Below, piece by piece: positions 8,978 through 18,443 of a DNA stretch of 64,000 nt. A program made the position numbers and the translations under genes. The DNA is from an uncultured Alteromonadales bacterium (GTDB taxonomy: Bacteria; Pseudomonadota; Gammaproteobacteria; Pseudomonadales; Cellvibrionaceae). The notes under the pieces were generated by a model, which saw only the letters and a program-made list of their open reading frames with translations, had not been told where the DNA came from and did not search any database. The stretch lies in contig CALMJT010000039.1 of NCBI GenBank assembly GCA_937864365.1, positions 1-64,000 on the forward strand, in the 5' to 3' direction. Every line of letters begins with the position of its first letter. The first letter of the stretch is position 1.

Positions 8978-9337
8978 CACTGAAAGGTTCCTGTTATTAA
9001 TTTGAGTGAGCTTATGTAAGAAGTCTATGATTGTTTGTAGGATGGATTCAGCAATTAAAGTGCCACGCACAGGGTTACACGTATTGTTTTTAAGAGGTTT
9101 TATTTTTGGCCGCCAAGGCACGGGATGTGCGTTATATTTTTTTCTTTTTAGCTGAAAAGCGGTTTCGAAAATCGGCCATTTGAGGTGGATCAAACTGATA
9201 ACTAAGTTTTCACCTGTTATTTTTGCTGGCTGGGTTGTGCTCATTACTTGCTGATTGCAGGTTTAAAGCTTGATTACGTCGAGTGTTTTCAATTAGTTTA
9301 AACCTTCGACTATATTAGATTGACCGAGAATTCATTC
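8978..9337. other. Divergent promoter region hupE / hupT
   Basis: About 360 bp between the hupE start and the preferred hupT start. An open frame continues from hupE back to 9244 but looks untranslated. Promoters of both genes should lie here. I could not pick a convincing -10/-35 pair or sigma-54 element. Confidence 0.45.
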
Positions 9338-10702
9338 ATGATGGATAACGAGTCCGTTAATTTGCTGGGTGGACAAATGCTTGCCGATGAAGAGGCGTGG
9401 CTGAGTGTTATCCGCAAAATGGATGAAGCCTACGCGGATTTGGTGGATTACCAAGTTCAGGTAGAAGAGCAAAACACTAAGCTCGCCGAGGCGCAGAATT
9501 TTTTTGATAGCGTTTTATCGGCCATGAGCGATGTGCTGGTGGTGTGTGATCACGAAGGAAAAATTCAGCAGGTTAATCGAGCCTTTGAAGAATTTTGTGG
9601 CCGTGACTCTAAGGGGCTAATGGGCACGTGGTTGCCGGAATTGTGCCCCAGTGAACACTTTGCGGTAATGAAAGAATGCTTGCGCAAAGTAAGGCATACG
9701 CCGGTTCGCGATCTTGAAATTGTGATTAACGGCGCACGTGGTGAAGTACCTTTAGCGCTTAATTGCTCGCCGCGCTTTAATCCCAGAGGGCGCTTGATTG
9801 GCATTGTGGTTGCGGGTCGTCCGTTGGGTGATTTGCAAAAAGCATTTAAAGAACTCAATCGAACTCATGCGGAACTCAACCAAACTCACGCCGAGCTTAA
9901 GCTGGCGCAAGAGCGGTTGGTGCAATCCGAAAAAATGGCGTCGCTGGGCCGCTTGGTGGCCGGTGTTGCTCACGAATTAAATAATCCCATCAGCTTTGTG
10001 TACGGCAATATGCACGCGCTTAAACGCTATACCACGCGTTTGGTTGAATATTTTGATGCCGTGCAGGCGGGTGCTTCGCGCGATGAACTTAAAAACCTGC
10101 GCGCTCAGTTGCGGTTAGATCGGGCGATTTCGGATTTAGATTCGTTAGTAGAAGGTACCCTTGAAGGTGCCGATCGAGTGCGCGAAATCGTTAATGATTT
10201 ACGGCAATTTTCTTCTACCCAGCGCAGTGAAAAGCTGCCCTTCGATTTGGTTCATGTTGCGCAATCGGCCTTGCACTGGATTTTAAAAGAAAACCCCGAG
10301 GTCATCGTTGATAAGGATTTACCCGAAAAGCTGGGCGGCCGTGGTCATTCCGGGCAAATTCACCAGGTGGTGGTAAATCTTATCCAAAATGCGGTCGATG
10401 CGATAAAAGAGTTACCACTTCCCAAGCTTATTATTCGTGCAGGTCAAGATGGAGTGGGTGCGAATGCTATGCTTTGGTTGGAAGTTCAAGATAACGGCCC
10501 GGGCATTGCTGTAGATGACCTTCCGAGATTATTCGATCCGTTCTTTACCACTAAACCGCCGGGCAAGGGTACGGGTTTGGGTCTGTCGATCAGTTACGGC
10601 ATTGTTTCTGAACATGGCGGCGAGTTGTCGGTGGTTAATTTAGAAGAAGGCGGAGCTTTAGCGAGGCTCATGTTGCCTGTATCGCCAAAAAATGACGATT
10701 AA
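9338..10702 (+). CDS. hupT: HupT/HoxJ hydrogen-sensing histidine kinase
   Basis: A soluble histidine kinase that receives the H2 signal from the HupUV regulatory hydrogenase and acts on HupR/HoxA. It has an N-terminal helical region, a PAS domain (about residues 55-165), a coiled coil with a repeated LNxTHAEL unit, an H-box ([11 protein letters not shown]), an N-box ([10 protein letters not shown]) and the ATP-binding lid ([15 protein letters not shown]). There are no membrane segments, as usual for HupT. The start at ATG 9338 follows GAGAA; a TTG at 9320 in frame lacks a ribosome site. hupU follows after 91 bp. Confidence 0.93.
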   Translation: MMDNESVNLLGGQMLADEEAWLSVIRKMDEAYADLVDYQVQVEEQNTKLAEAQNFFDSVLSAMSDVLVVCDHEGKIQQVNRAFEEFCGRDSKGLMGTWLPELCPSEHFAVMKECLRKVRHTPVRDLEIVINGARGEVPLALNCSPRFNPRGRLIGIVVAGRPLGDLQKAFKELNRTHAELNQTHAELKLAQERLVQSEKMASLGRLVAGVAHELNNPISFVYGNMHALKRYTTRLVEYFDAVQAGASRDELKNLRAQLRLDRAISDLDSLVEGTLEGADRVREIVNDLRQFSSTQRSEKLPFDLVHVAQSALHWILKENPEVIVDKDLPEKLGGRGHSGQIHQVVVNLIQNAVDAIKELPLPKLIIRAGQDGVGANAMLWLEVQDNGPGIAVDDLPRLFDPFFTTKPPGKGTGLGLSISYGIVSEHGGELSVVNLEEGGALARLMLPVSPKNDD

Positions 10703-10793
10703 ATCGAGGCGAAGCTAAAACGGTTTGATAATCGCGCAACGGTGTTAACACACTGTGTATTTTCAATAAATTTTCAATTAAGAAGAGGCGTTA

Positions 10794-11792
10794 ATGGCAA
10801 ATTTATTGTGGCTTCAATCTGGAGGCTGCGGTGGCTGTACTATGTCGTTGTTAAATGCCGAAAGTCCTGATCTGGTTTCTACCTTAGAAAACGCAGGAAT
10901 CAATGTTTTGTGGCATCCGTCGTTAAGCGAGCAGACGGGAACAGAAGTCAAAGCTCTATTGAATCAAATTTTAAATGATGAGATTGCGCTCGATATTTTT
11001 TGCATAGAAGGCGCTTTATTGCGCGGCCCTCATGGTACCGGTCGTTACCACATGTTGGGTGGCACCGGCATTGCTATGATTGAATGGGCGGAGAAGCTCG
11101 CAGCAAAAGCCAAATACACCTTGGCGATTGGTACCTGTGCAGCCTTTGGTGGTGTTTCTACCGCCGGAGATAACATTACCGATGCCACCGGTTTGCAGTT
11201 TGAAGGTGAATTGCGCGGTGGTTTGCTCGGCAGCGATTATGTTTCGCAAGAAAAGCTGCCGGTTATTAATGTCTCTGGTTGTCCCGTTCATCCCGGTTGG
11301 GTGACGGAGACTTTGCTCTCTTTGGTGATCGATAAACCAATCAAAGAAGATTTTGACGACTTTGCTCGGCCGCGTTTGTACACCGATCAACTGGTGCATC
11401 ACGGTTGCACTCGCAACGAATACTATGAATACAAAGCCAGTGCCGAACTGCCCGGTGAGCAGGGTTGCATGATGGAACACATGGGTTGCTTGGGTACCCA
11501 AGCTCATGCCGATTGCAATACGCGACTGTGGAACGGGCAGGGCAGTTGTACACGTGGCGGCTACGCCTGTATTAATTGTACGGCGCCTGAGTTTGAAGAG
11601 CCGCGTCACTCGTTTACCGAAACGCCAAAAATCGCCGGAATTCCCGTAGGACTGCCCACGGATATGCCCAAAGCTTGGTTTGTGGCTTTGGCATCGTTAT
11701 CGAAAGCAGCAACACCGGAGCGTTTAAAGCATAATGCGCGCTCGGAGCAGTTAATTTATCCGCCGACGTTGCACAAGAAGAACAAGTCATGA
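10794..11792 (+). CDS. hupU: Regulatory [NiFe]-hydrogenase small subunit HupU/HoxB
   Basis: Small, iron-sulfur subunit of the cytoplasmic H2 sensor. It lacks a Tat signal, starting directly with MANLLWLQSGGCGGC. The proximal cluster uses the ordinary pattern (Cys12, Cys15, Cys115), and residue 120 is Gly (GTCAAFGG) where the membrane enzyme in this locus has Cys. C-terminal cysteines for the medial and distal clusters are in the CTRNEYY...GCLG...CINC region. 332 aa, overlapping hupV by 4 bp. Confidence 0.95.
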   Translation: MANLLWLQSGGCGGCTMSLLNAESPDLVSTLENAGINVLWHPSLSEQTGTEVKALLNQILNDEIALDIFCIEGALLRGPHGTGRYHMLGGTGIAMIEWAEKLAAKAKYTLAIGTCAAFGGVSTAGDNITDATGLQFEGELRGGLLGSDYVSQEKLPVINVSGCPVHPGWVTETLLSLVIDKPIKEDFDDFARPRLYTDQLVHHGCTRNEYYEYKASAELPGEQGCMMEHMGCLGTQAHADCNTRLWNGQGSCTRGGYACINCTAPEFEEPRHSFTETPKIAGIPVGLPTDMPKAWFVALASLSKAATPERLKHNARSEQLIYPPTLHKKNKS

Positions 11793-13252
11793 GTCGTTTG
11801 TTAGTTGGGCCTTTTAACCGAGTCGAAGGCGACTTGGACATTGCCCTTGAAGTTGAAGCACACAAAGTAGTCTCTGCCCGCGTTAACTCCACGTTATATC
11901 GCGGTTTTGAGCAGATTTTAGTGGGCAAGCCCACCTTAGATGCCTTGGTTTATACGCCACGTATTTGCGGCATTTGTTCGGTAAGCCAATCGATTGCTTG
12001 CGCAAGGGCGATTGCCAACGCCAGCGGACTGAGCATGACGCCAAACGGTGAGCGTTCGCAAAATTTATTGCTGGCCAACGAATCTTTAACCGATTTGTTA
12101 ACGCATTTTTATCTGTTTTTTATGCCGGATTTTGCGCGAGATAGTTACGCCCATAAATCTTGGTTTAAACCTATGCGTGACCGTTTTAAGGCGGTTGAAG
12201 GTACAGCTGCCAAAGAAATTTTACCGGCGCGAGCTAAGTTTTTGCACGTTATGGGTGTTATGGCAGGCCACTGGCCGCACACCTTGTCGATTCAACCCGG
12301 CGGTACAAGTAAACCCGTAACACGCCCAGAGCGGTTACGCTTGTTGGCTATTTTGGCGGATTTCCGGCGATTTTTAGAAACCACTGTGTTTGGCGATAAT
12401 TTGGATGTGGTTAACTCCTTGGCTTCGGTATCGGATTTAACCAATTGGGCCAATGAGCAGCCTTTTAACGACAGTGACTTTCGTGCCTTTTTGTACCTCG
12501 CCCAAGATCTAGACCTGTATTCGCTCGGCCAAAACGACAACCGCTTTTTAAGCTTTGGTAATTTTTCTGAGTCCGGCGATCTTCTTGTTAAGCAAGGTAT
12601 GTGGACGACCGAGGGCGGATTACAAGATTTACCGCTTGATGCCATTGCCGAAGACATTAGCCATTCTTGGATGGATGGCGTCGCCGAGCAGGCACTGCAT
12701 CCTTCGCAGGGTTTAACCGATGTATCTTTGCAATCCAGCGAAAAGCCGGGTGCTTACAGTTGGTGTAAAGCGCCGCGCTTAAATGGGCAGGTGTTTGAAA
12801 CCGGAGCTATTGCTCGTGGTGTGATTTCAGGGGTTCCATTGATTCAAGCGTTGGTAACACAATCGGGTGCTAATGTGGCAACTCGGGTGATTGCGCGCAT
12901 GTTGGAGCTGGCGCGAACCATTCCTCACATGCAGCGGTGGGTAACGGATCTCGATTCTGAGCCCTATTGCCACAACGACGAAATCACCAAAAACGGTACC
13001 GGCGTTGGCTTAATGGAGGCCGCCCGAGGTTCGCTGGGGCATTGGATTGAGATTAAAAACCGTCGCATTCAGCGCTACCAAATTATCGCGCCCACAACCT
13101 GGAATTTCTCACCACGGGACGTTCGCGATCAACCCGGCGCCCTCGAAAAAGCACTGGAAGGCGCACCGGTGCTAGAGGGCGAAACCGATCCGGTTTCTGT
13201 CCAGCATATCGTTCGCAGTTTTGATCCCTGCATGGTGTGTACGGTGCACTAG
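11789..13252 (+). CDS. hupV: Regulatory [NiFe]-hydrogenase large subunit HupV/HoxC
   Basis: NiFe-binding subunit of the H2 sensor (487 aa). The L1 motif PRICGIC supplies Cys60 and Cys63, and the C-terminal motif DPCMVC supplies Cys481 and Cys484. The protein ends at the histidine of that motif, so it has no C-terminal peptide to be cleaved, a hallmark of regulatory hydrogenases. It forms the HupUV heterodimer that reports H2 to HupT. Followed by a 684-bp gap with the promoter of the structural operon. Confidence 0.95.
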   Translation: MSRLLVGPFNRVEGDLDIALEVEAHKVVSARVNSTLYRGFEQILVGKPTLDALVYTPRICGICSVSQSIACARAIANASGLSMTPNGERSQNLLLANESLTDLLTHFYLFFMPDFARDSYAHKSWFKPMRDRFKAVEGTAAKEILPARAKFLHVMGVMAGHWPHTLSIQPGGTSKPVTRPERLRLLAILADFRRFLETTVFGDNLDVVNSLASVSDLTNWANEQPFNDSDFRAFLYLAQDLDLYSLGQNDNRFLSFGNFSESGDLLVKQGMWTTEGGLQDLPLDAIAEDISHSWMDGVAEQALHPSQGLTDVSLQSSEKPGAYSWCKAPRLNGQVFETGAIARGVISGVPLIQALVTQSGANVATRVIARMLELARTIPHMQRWVTDLDSEPYCHNDEITKNGTGVGLMEAARGSLGHWIEIKNRRIQRYQIIAPTTWNFSPRDVRDQPGALEKALEGAPVLEGETDPVSVQHIVRSFDPCMVCTVH

Positions 13253-13668
13253 CCGTTATTTCAAACTCAACCTATTGCTCGTTGCAGATAGCAGACTGTT
13301 ATTTGGGTAACTTTTGTTCGGGCGATTGTTGCGCGAGCAATAGGTTCGATTCTCAATGGCTTTCAATAGTTAATCTTTTTAAACCCAGAGCTTTGCTTAT
13401 GTTTGTCGGTCATTTTGTGCGCTTTGTTTTGGCCGTTGTTTTTGTCGTTAGGTGTGTTCTTGGCTTAATCTTTCTGATTGAAAATCAGTCCATTAAGACT
13501 GGGTTGCTTCTTTGAGTAAATTTCTACCATCATGTCGATAAATAATGCGTGTTTATTCGGTTAATCTTTTTTGATTGAAATGTGATCATCTTTCGATATT
13601 TGTATACGTGCTTGAATATTTAGGAAGCTTTCTTTACAGAAATGTGAATTGAGGCGACAGGGTGGAAG

Positions 13669-13693
13669 TTGTCTTTCCAATTTGACCGTTCAA
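13669..13693 (+). promoter_or_regulatory. Paired TTG-N6-CAA boxes, candidate HupR/HoxA upstream activator site
   Basis: Two adjacent boxes of the form TTG-N6-CAA (13669-13680 and 13682-13693) lie about 136 bp upstream of the -24 element. This is the range used by NtrC-type activators. HupR of Rhodobacter is known to bind TTG-N5-CAA, so the spacing differs by one. A third box of the same form is at 13329-13340, on one arm of the large inverted repeat. Confidence 0.45.
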
Positions 13694-13828
13694 TAAACCT
13701 GTTGGTGTGAAGACATGCTCACCGGTTGATGGTAATCAAGTTTTCGCTTTTTGAGATTAGTGGCTAATTGGTGTTGGTTTTAATCAAAAAAATCGTTCTA
13801 AGCTATTGATGTCTTTAGAATTTTTAAT

Positions 13829-13845
13829 CTGGTTTGGTTTTTGCT
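13829..13845 (+). promoter_or_regulatory. Sigma-54 (-24/-12) promoter of hupSLC
   Basis: CTGGTTTGGTTTTTGCT fits the sigma-54 consensus YTGGCACGRNNNTTGCW at the invariant GG and GC with the required 10-nt spacing, and at most other positions. Transcription would start near 13856, leaving an 80-nt leader before hupS. The locus encodes an activator with the sigma-54 contact loop (hupR), which supports the call. Confidence 0.72.
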
Positions 13846-13936
13846 GAACGGCTTATGCCTGATGAGGACCCATAACTACCGCCCAGAGTAGGAATCTCGC
13901 GCTGGTGCGGACAGACAGCCAGAGGATTGACCAAGC

Positions 13937-15037
13937 ATGTCACAAATAGAAACCTTTTATGAGGTGATGCGGCGACAGGGGATTACCCGCCGTAGCTTCC
14001 TCAAGTATTGCAGCCTAACCGCCGCAGCTTTGGGTTTAGGCCCAACTTTTGTTCCGCAAATTGCCAACGCCATGGAGACGAAACCGCGTACGCCAGTTCT
14101 TTGGTTGCACGGGTTGGAGTGTACCTGCTGCTCAGAATCATTTATCCGCTCAGCGCATCCACTGGTTAAAGATGTTGTTTTGTCGATGATCTCTTTGGAT
14201 TACGACGATACCCTTATGGCGTCAGCCGGACATCAAGCCGAAGCTATTCTTGAAGAGACTATTCAGAAGTACAAGGGTGAGTACATTCTTGCGGTAGAGG
14301 GGAATCCCCCGCTAAACGAAGACGGTATGTTCTGTATCATTGGCGGTAAGCCGTTCTTGGATCAATTAAAGCACGCTGCCAAAGACGCTAAAGCGATTAT
14401 TGCTTGGGGTTCTTGTGCGAGCTGGGGTTGTGTGCAAGCGGCACGTCCAAACCCAACTCAAGCGGTACCAATTCACAAGGTTATTAAAGACAAGCCAATT
14501 ATTAAGGTGCCTGGTTGTCCGCCAATTGCCGAGGTTATGACCGGTGTTATTACCTACATGCTTACCTTTGGAAAAGTGCCTGAATTAGACCGCCAAGGTC
14601 GACCAAAGATGTTCTACGGACAGCGCATTCACGATAAATGTTATCGCCGCCCGCACTTTGACGCTGGTCAATTTGTTGAGCAATGGGATGACGAAGGTGC
14701 TCGCAAAGGTTACTGCTTGTACAAAGTGGGTTGTAAAGGTCCAACTTCATACAACGCCTGTTCAACCATTCGTTGGAACGAAGGCGTTTCTTTCCCAATT
14801 CAAGCCGGTCACGGTTGTATCGGTTGTTCGGAAGACGGCTTCTGGGATAAAGGCTCGTTCTACGATCGCCTAACCAATATTCCACAATTTGGTATCGAGA
14901 AAAACGCCGATGAAATCGGTACGGCAGTTGCCGGTGGTGTGGGCGCTGCAATTGCGGCTCATGCTGCGGTAAGTGCGATTAAGCGTATGACAACTTCTGA
15001 TGACAAGACAGAAGCGAAACAAGAGGAGCACTCGTAA
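13937..15037 (+). CDS. hupS: Membrane-bound uptake [NiFe]-hydrogenase small subunit
   Basis: Electron-transfer subunit of the periplasmic uptake hydrogenase (366 aa). A Tat signal (TRRSFLK, Arg18-Arg19) ends at ANA45. The proximal cluster region has six cysteines: Cys62, Cys64, Cys65, Cys160, Cys165 and Cys194. Subtracting 45 gives exactly 17, 19, 20, 115, 120 and 149, the set that builds the [4Fe-3S] cluster of O2-tolerant group 1d enzymes such as Ralstonia MBH. The C-terminal hydrophobic helix (about 330-348) anchors it to the membrane. Overlaps hupL by one base. Confidence 0.97.
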   Translation: MSQIETFYEVMRRQGITRRSFLKYCSLTAAALGLGPTFVPQIANAMETKPRTPVLWLHGLECTCCSESFIRSAHPLVKDVVLSMISLDYDDTLMASAGHQAEAILEETIQKYKGEYILAVEGNPPLNEDGMFCIIGGKPFLDQLKHAAKDAKAIIAWGSCASWGCVQAARPNPTQAVPIHKVIKDKPIIKVPGCPPIAEVMTGVITYMLTFGKVPELDRQGRPKMFYGQRIHDKCYRRPHFDAGQFVEQWDDEGARKGYCLYKVGCKGPTSYNACSTIRWNEGVSFPIQAGHGCIGCSEDGFWDKGSFYDRLTNIPQFGIEKNADEIGTAVAGGVGAAIAAHAAVSAIKRMTTSDDKTEAKQEEHS

Positions 15038-16845
15038 TGACCGTCCCGCTAAATGCAAGTGGTTTAGATAACAGCGGCCGTCGTATCGTAGTTGATCCGG
15101 TGACGCGCATTGAAGGACATATGCGCTGCGAAGTTAACGTAGACTCAAACAACATTATCCGTAATGCGGTTTCTACCGGAACCATGTGGCGCGGCTTGGA
15201 AGTTATTTTAAAGGGTCGTGATCCTCGCGATGCTTGGGCCTTCGTAGAGCGTATTTGTGGTGTTTGTACAGGCTGTCACGCGTTGACCTCTGTGCGCGCC
15301 GTAGAAGACGCGTTGGGTATCGAAATTCCTTACAACGCGCATCTGATCCGTCATTTGATGGACAAAACGCTCAATATTCACGATCACATCGTGCATTTCT
15401 ATCATTTGCACGCGCTTGATTGGGTGAACCCAGTTAATGCATTGAAGGCCGATCCAAAGGCAACCTCTGAGCTGCAACAGGCAGTATCGCCAGCGCATCC
15501 AAAGTCTAGCCCTGGTTACTTCCGTGACGTACAAAACCGCTTGAAAAAGTTTGTAGAAAGCGGTCAGTTGGGTATTTTTGCCAACGGTTACTGGGATAAC
15601 CCTGCGTACAAATTGCCACCAGAAGCCGATTTGATGGCGGTAGCGCATTACCTAGAAGCGTTGGATTTGCAAAAAGAAGTGGTGAAGATTCACACAATCT
15701 TTGGTGGTAAAAACCCGCACCCAAACTACTTGGTGGGCGGTGTTGCCTGCGCCATTAACTTGGACGACGTGGGTGCTGCCGGTGCTCCGGTTAACATGAC
15801 CAGCCTAAACTTTGTGTTGGCGCGTATCCGCGAAGCGCAAGAGTTTACCAAAAATGTCTACATTCCAGACGTACTCGCCATTGGTGGCATCTACAAGGAT
15901 TGGTTGTACGGCGGCGGTTTGTCGGCGTCAAACGTATTATCTTACGGTACTCACACGGTAATTCCGGGTGATAAATCGACCGATCTTCTACCTGCCGGGG
16001 CCATTATCAATGGTAACTGGAATGAGATTCTTCCGGTTGATGTTCGTGATCCTAACGAGGTTCAAGAGTTTGTTGATCACTCTTGGTACGAATACGCCGA
16101 AGGCAAAAAAGGTCTTCATCCTTGGGATGGCGATACCAGTCCTAAATTTGAGTTAGGTCCTAAAACTAAGGGTACCAAGACCAACATCAAAGAGCTCGAC
16201 GAAGCGCATAAGTACAGCTGGATTAAAGCACCGCGCTGGAAAGGTCATGCGATGGAAGTAGGCCCATTGGCTCGCTATATCATTGCGTACAACTCTGGCC
16301 GCGAGTATGTCATTGAGCAGGTTGATCGCTCTTTGTCGGCATTTAATCAAGCAACTGGCTTAGATTTAGGCGTTAAACCGTTCTTAACCTCTACCATTGG
16401 TCGAACCTTAGCGCGTGCTCTGGATTGCGAGCTGTGTGTTGATTCGATGGTTGATGACTGGAATGCCTTGATTAACAACATCAAAAACGGTGACAGCTCT
16501 ACCGCTAACGTAGAGAAATGGGACCCAAGCACTTGGCCGAAAGAAGCCAAAGGTGTGGGTACCAACGAAGCGCCACGTGGTGCTTTAGGTCACTGGATTA
16601 AGATTAAAGACGGCAAGATTGAAAACTACCAAGCGGTTGTACCTACCACTTGGAACGGTTCTCCGCGCGATAGCGACGGTAACATCGGAGCGTTTGAAGC
16701 GTCGTTGTTGAACACGCCGATGGAGCGCCCAGAAGAGCCCGTCGAAATCTTGCGTACACTCCACAGTTTTGACCCGTGCCTTGCGTGCTCAACTCACGTG
16801 ATGTCTGAAGACGGTCAAGAAATGTCACGAGTGAAAATCCGTTGA
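15037..16845 (+). CDS. hupL: Membrane-bound uptake [NiFe]-hydrogenase large subunit
   Basis: NiFe-site subunit of the uptake hydrogenase (602 aa). RIEGH (24-28), L1 RICGVC (Cys74, Cys77) and C-terminal DPCLAC (Cys581, Cys584) are intact. A 15-residue tail after His587 is the peptide removed by the HupD protease once Ni is inserted. It oxidises H2 and passes electrons through HupS to the cytochrome b HupC. The start codon overlaps the hupS stop (TAATG), ensuring paired synthesis. Confidence 0.97.
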   Translation: MTVPLNASGLDNSGRRIVVDPVTRIEGHMRCEVNVDSNNIIRNAVSTGTMWRGLEVILKGRDPRDAWAFVERICGVCTGCHALTSVRAVEDALGIEIPYNAHLIRHLMDKTLNIHDHIVHFYHLHALDWVNPVNALKADPKATSELQQAVSPAHPKSSPGYFRDVQNRLKKFVESGQLGIFANGYWDNPAYKLPPEADLMAVAHYLEALDLQKEVVKIHTIFGGKNPHPNYLVGGVACAINLDDVGAAGAPVNMTSLNFVLARIREAQEFTKNVYIPDVLAIGGIYKDWLYGGGLSASNVLSYGTHTVIPGDKSTDLLPAGAIINGNWNEILPVDVRDPNEVQEFVDHSWYEYAEGKKGLHPWDGDTSPKFELGPKTKGTKTNIKELDEAHKYSWIKAPRWKGHAMEVGPLARYIIAYNSGREYVIEQVDRSLSAFNQATGLDLGVKPFLTSTIGRTLARALDCELCVDSMVDDWNALINNIKNGDSSTANVEKWDPSTWPKEAKGVGTNEAPRGALGHWIKIKDGKIENYQAVVPTTWNGSPRDSDGNIGAFEASLLNTPMERPEEPVEILRTLHSFDPCLACSTHVMSEDGQEMSRVKIR

Positions 16846-16899
16846 TTACCCAAATGGAGGTGGTACTTGCTGCCTCTGTTTGCTCGGATGGAGAAAATC

Positions 16900-17661
16900 A
16901 TGTCAGATCAAACTATCGAAACGAGCGCTGATCACGTTCCTGCCAGTGATGTGTCTGCATCTACTGAGCATGGTCCTGAGAAGGTTCGACGTCAAACGGC
17001 GGTTTATGTCTATGAGGCGCCGTTACGACTTTGGCACTGGGTAACGGTGCTTTGCATTATCGTGTTGAGCGTCACCGGTTATTTTATTGGTGCGCCATTA
17101 CCAACGCAGCCGGGTGAGGCCATCGATAATTATTTGATGGGCTACATTCGCTTTGCGCATTTCGCCGCAGGTTACATTGTGGGCATTGCGTTTTTAGGCC
17201 GAATTTACTGGGCTATTGTGGGTAATCATCACTCTCGCGAACTGTTTTTGGTTCCGATTTTCCGCGCATCTTGGTGGGCGGGTGTGATCCATGAATTGCG
17301 TTGGTATTTTTTCTTAGAGAAGACACCGAAAAAATACATCGGCCATAACCCGTTGGGTCAGGCTGCCATGTTCTTCATGTTTGTACTGGGAATGATCTTT
17401 ATGATCATCACCGGATTTGCATTGTATGGAGAAGGGGCGGGCGCTGGCAGTTGGGCTGATACCGTATTTGGCTGGGTGATTCCGCTCTTTGGTCAAAGCC
17501 AAGATGTTCACACTTGGCATCATTTAGGCATGTGGTTGATTATTGTATTTGTAATGACCCATGTATATGTGGCTGTTCGCGAAGACATTATGTCGCGTCA
17601 ATCGTTGATCTCAACAATGGTTGGTGGCTGGCGAATGTTCAAGGATGATAAGCCCGACTAA
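16900..17661 (+). CDS. hupC: Hydrogenase cytochrome b subunit HupC/HoxZ
   Basis: Di-haem cytochrome b that anchors HupSL and passes electrons to quinone (253 aa from ATG 16900, with GGAG 6 nt upstream; a TTG at 16867 in frame is less likely). Four hydrophobic helices carry the histidines expected for haem ligation: RLWHW near the first, RFAHFAAGY in the second, and DVHTWHHLGMW plus MTHVYVAV towards the end. It has an unusually long, Ser/Thr-rich hydrophilic N-terminus (about 45 residues) before the conserved VYVYEAPLRLWHW. Confidence 0.94.
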   Translation: MSDQTIETSADHVPASDVSASTEHGPEKVRRQTAVYVYEAPLRLWHWVTVLCIIVLSVTGYFIGAPLPTQPGEAIDNYLMGYIRFAHFAAGYIVGIAFLGRIYWAIVGNHHSRELFLVPIFRASWWAGVIHELRWYFFLEKTPKKYIGHNPLGQAAMFFMFVLGMIFMIITGFALYGEGAGAGSWADTVFGWVIPLFGQSQDVHTWHHLGMWLIIVFVMTHVYVAVREDIMSRQSLISTMVGGWRMFKDDKPD

Positions 17662-17672
17662 ATAGACTGTTT

Positions 17673-18065
17673 ATGCCTATGAGTGATACAGAGCACTCCG
17701 CAGTACCAGTTTCGAGCTCTACTTCTAGCATGCTTCCTGCCCACCACGCCTGCTGTAGAGGTGGGGCTCGATTTTATCTGAAAAAGCCAGAACACCCTGG
17801 GGAGTTTCTCCAGAGGTGTTATCTGGTTCCGCTTAAAATTAGCCAAAGCGATTTGGCTCGACGAATGGGAATTTCTCGGCGTCGCGTCAACGAAATCGTC
17901 AATGGCTCTCGCGCAATCAGTCCCGATACTTCCATTAAGCTTGCCGATCAGTTCGACACCACACCCATGTTTTGGCTAGAAAAGCAGCTCTTGTGGGAGC
18001 TGTATCATGCGCTTAAAAATGAAAAGAAACTTTCCACTAATCCCCAAGAAGTTAATTCAAAGTAA
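17673..18065 (+). CDS. Orphan HigA/XRE-family HTH protein within the hydrogenase operon
   Basis: A 130-aa protein. Residues about 35-115 match the HigA-type antidote fold: PEHPGEFL, then an XRE HTH (SQSDLARRMGISRRRVNEIVNGSRAIS shortened here) and DTTPMFWLEKQLLWEL. Toxin HigB is absent on either side. An extra 30-residue N-terminal part has HHACCRGG. It starts 11 bp after hupC and precedes hupD, so it should be co-expressed with the structural genes. It may be an autoregulator of the operon; that role is inference. An ATG at 17730 is an alternative start. Confidence 0.8.
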   Translation: MPMSDTEHSAVPVSSSTSSMLPAHHACCRGGARFYLKKPEHPGEFLQRCYLVPLKISQSDLARRMGISRRRVNEIVNGSRAISPDTSIKLADQFDTTPMFWLEKQLLWELYHALKNEKKLSTNPQEVNSK

Positions 18066-18443
18066 ATCCTTTGGGTGGGTTTCGTTAGCCTAAGGCCCGC
18101 CTAGCTGTCTGCTGATTTGATGTTTATATCCTTGGTCATCGATAGGCGATGAGCGCTGTTATTTTTACGCCAATTTGCTTAAATTTAATGGTGGAAAGTT
18201 TCTTTCCTATTTTTCCGGTTTTTGTATCAAAGCTTTATGATTTTTCGGTTGTAATTTATCGCGACATTGATGTAACCCTTGGTGTTACGAGCTTTTAGTA
18301 CCTAATCACGAATTGGCATATCTCTTGTTTTGATCAGTATCAAATACTCCTGACGAGTGCTTGGCTTGGTTTTTAGGTTTCGAATCACCAAAGCATTAAG
18401 GAACAAGAACGCACGTTCAGTGGCAGACCACGGAAAACAGACA
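18066..18443. other. Gap between HTH gene and hupD
   Basis: About 380 bp without a gene. A GC-rich hairpin (GGTGGG at 18074-18079 with CCCGCC at 18096-18101) right after the HTH gene could end or attenuate the hupSLC transcript. A sigma-54-like element follows at 18313, annotated separately. An open frame running back from hupD to 18357 is not needed. Confidence 0.45.
18313..18329 (+). promoter_or_regulatory. Sigma-54-like element upstream of hupD
   Basis: TTGGCATATCTCTTGTT fits the sigma-54 consensus well in the -24 half (TTGGCA) with correct 10-nt spacing, but the -12 half reads TTGT instead of TTGC. It could start a separate maturation-gene transcript about 105 bp before the hupD ATG. The imperfect -12 keeps confidence low. 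Confidence 0.4.

Larger units (their letters stand above)
13253..13936. other. Long regulatory gap before hupSLC
   Basis: No gene supported here. An 11-bp inverted repeat (CCTATTGCTCG at 13271-13281 and its exact complement at 13334-13344) could fold into a large stem-loop after hupV. The right half carries the candidate activator boxes and the sigma-54 element annotated separately. A 92-codon frame at 13237-13515 overlaps hupV and looks incidental. Confidence 0.6.

Noticed and set aside
8978-9244. N-terminal extension of hupE by 89 residues
   Set aside because: HupE proteins begin with the signal peptide found at 8977, and a ribosome site precedes that ATG; the extension is polar and unlike the family.
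13237-13515. 92-codon frame after hupV with a hydrophobic stretch
   Set aside because: It overlaps the hupV end, has no ribosome site or recognisable features, and lies in what looks like a regulatory region.
13733-13746. Possible IHF site (AATCAA-N4-TCG) between activator boxes and the sigma-54 element
   Set aside because: Position is right for IHF, but the last triplet deviates from TTR and such matches are common in A+T-rich DNA.
17673-18065. Complete HigBA toxin-antitoxin module
   Set aside because: No HigB-like frame exists within about 400 bp on either side; only the HTH partner is present.
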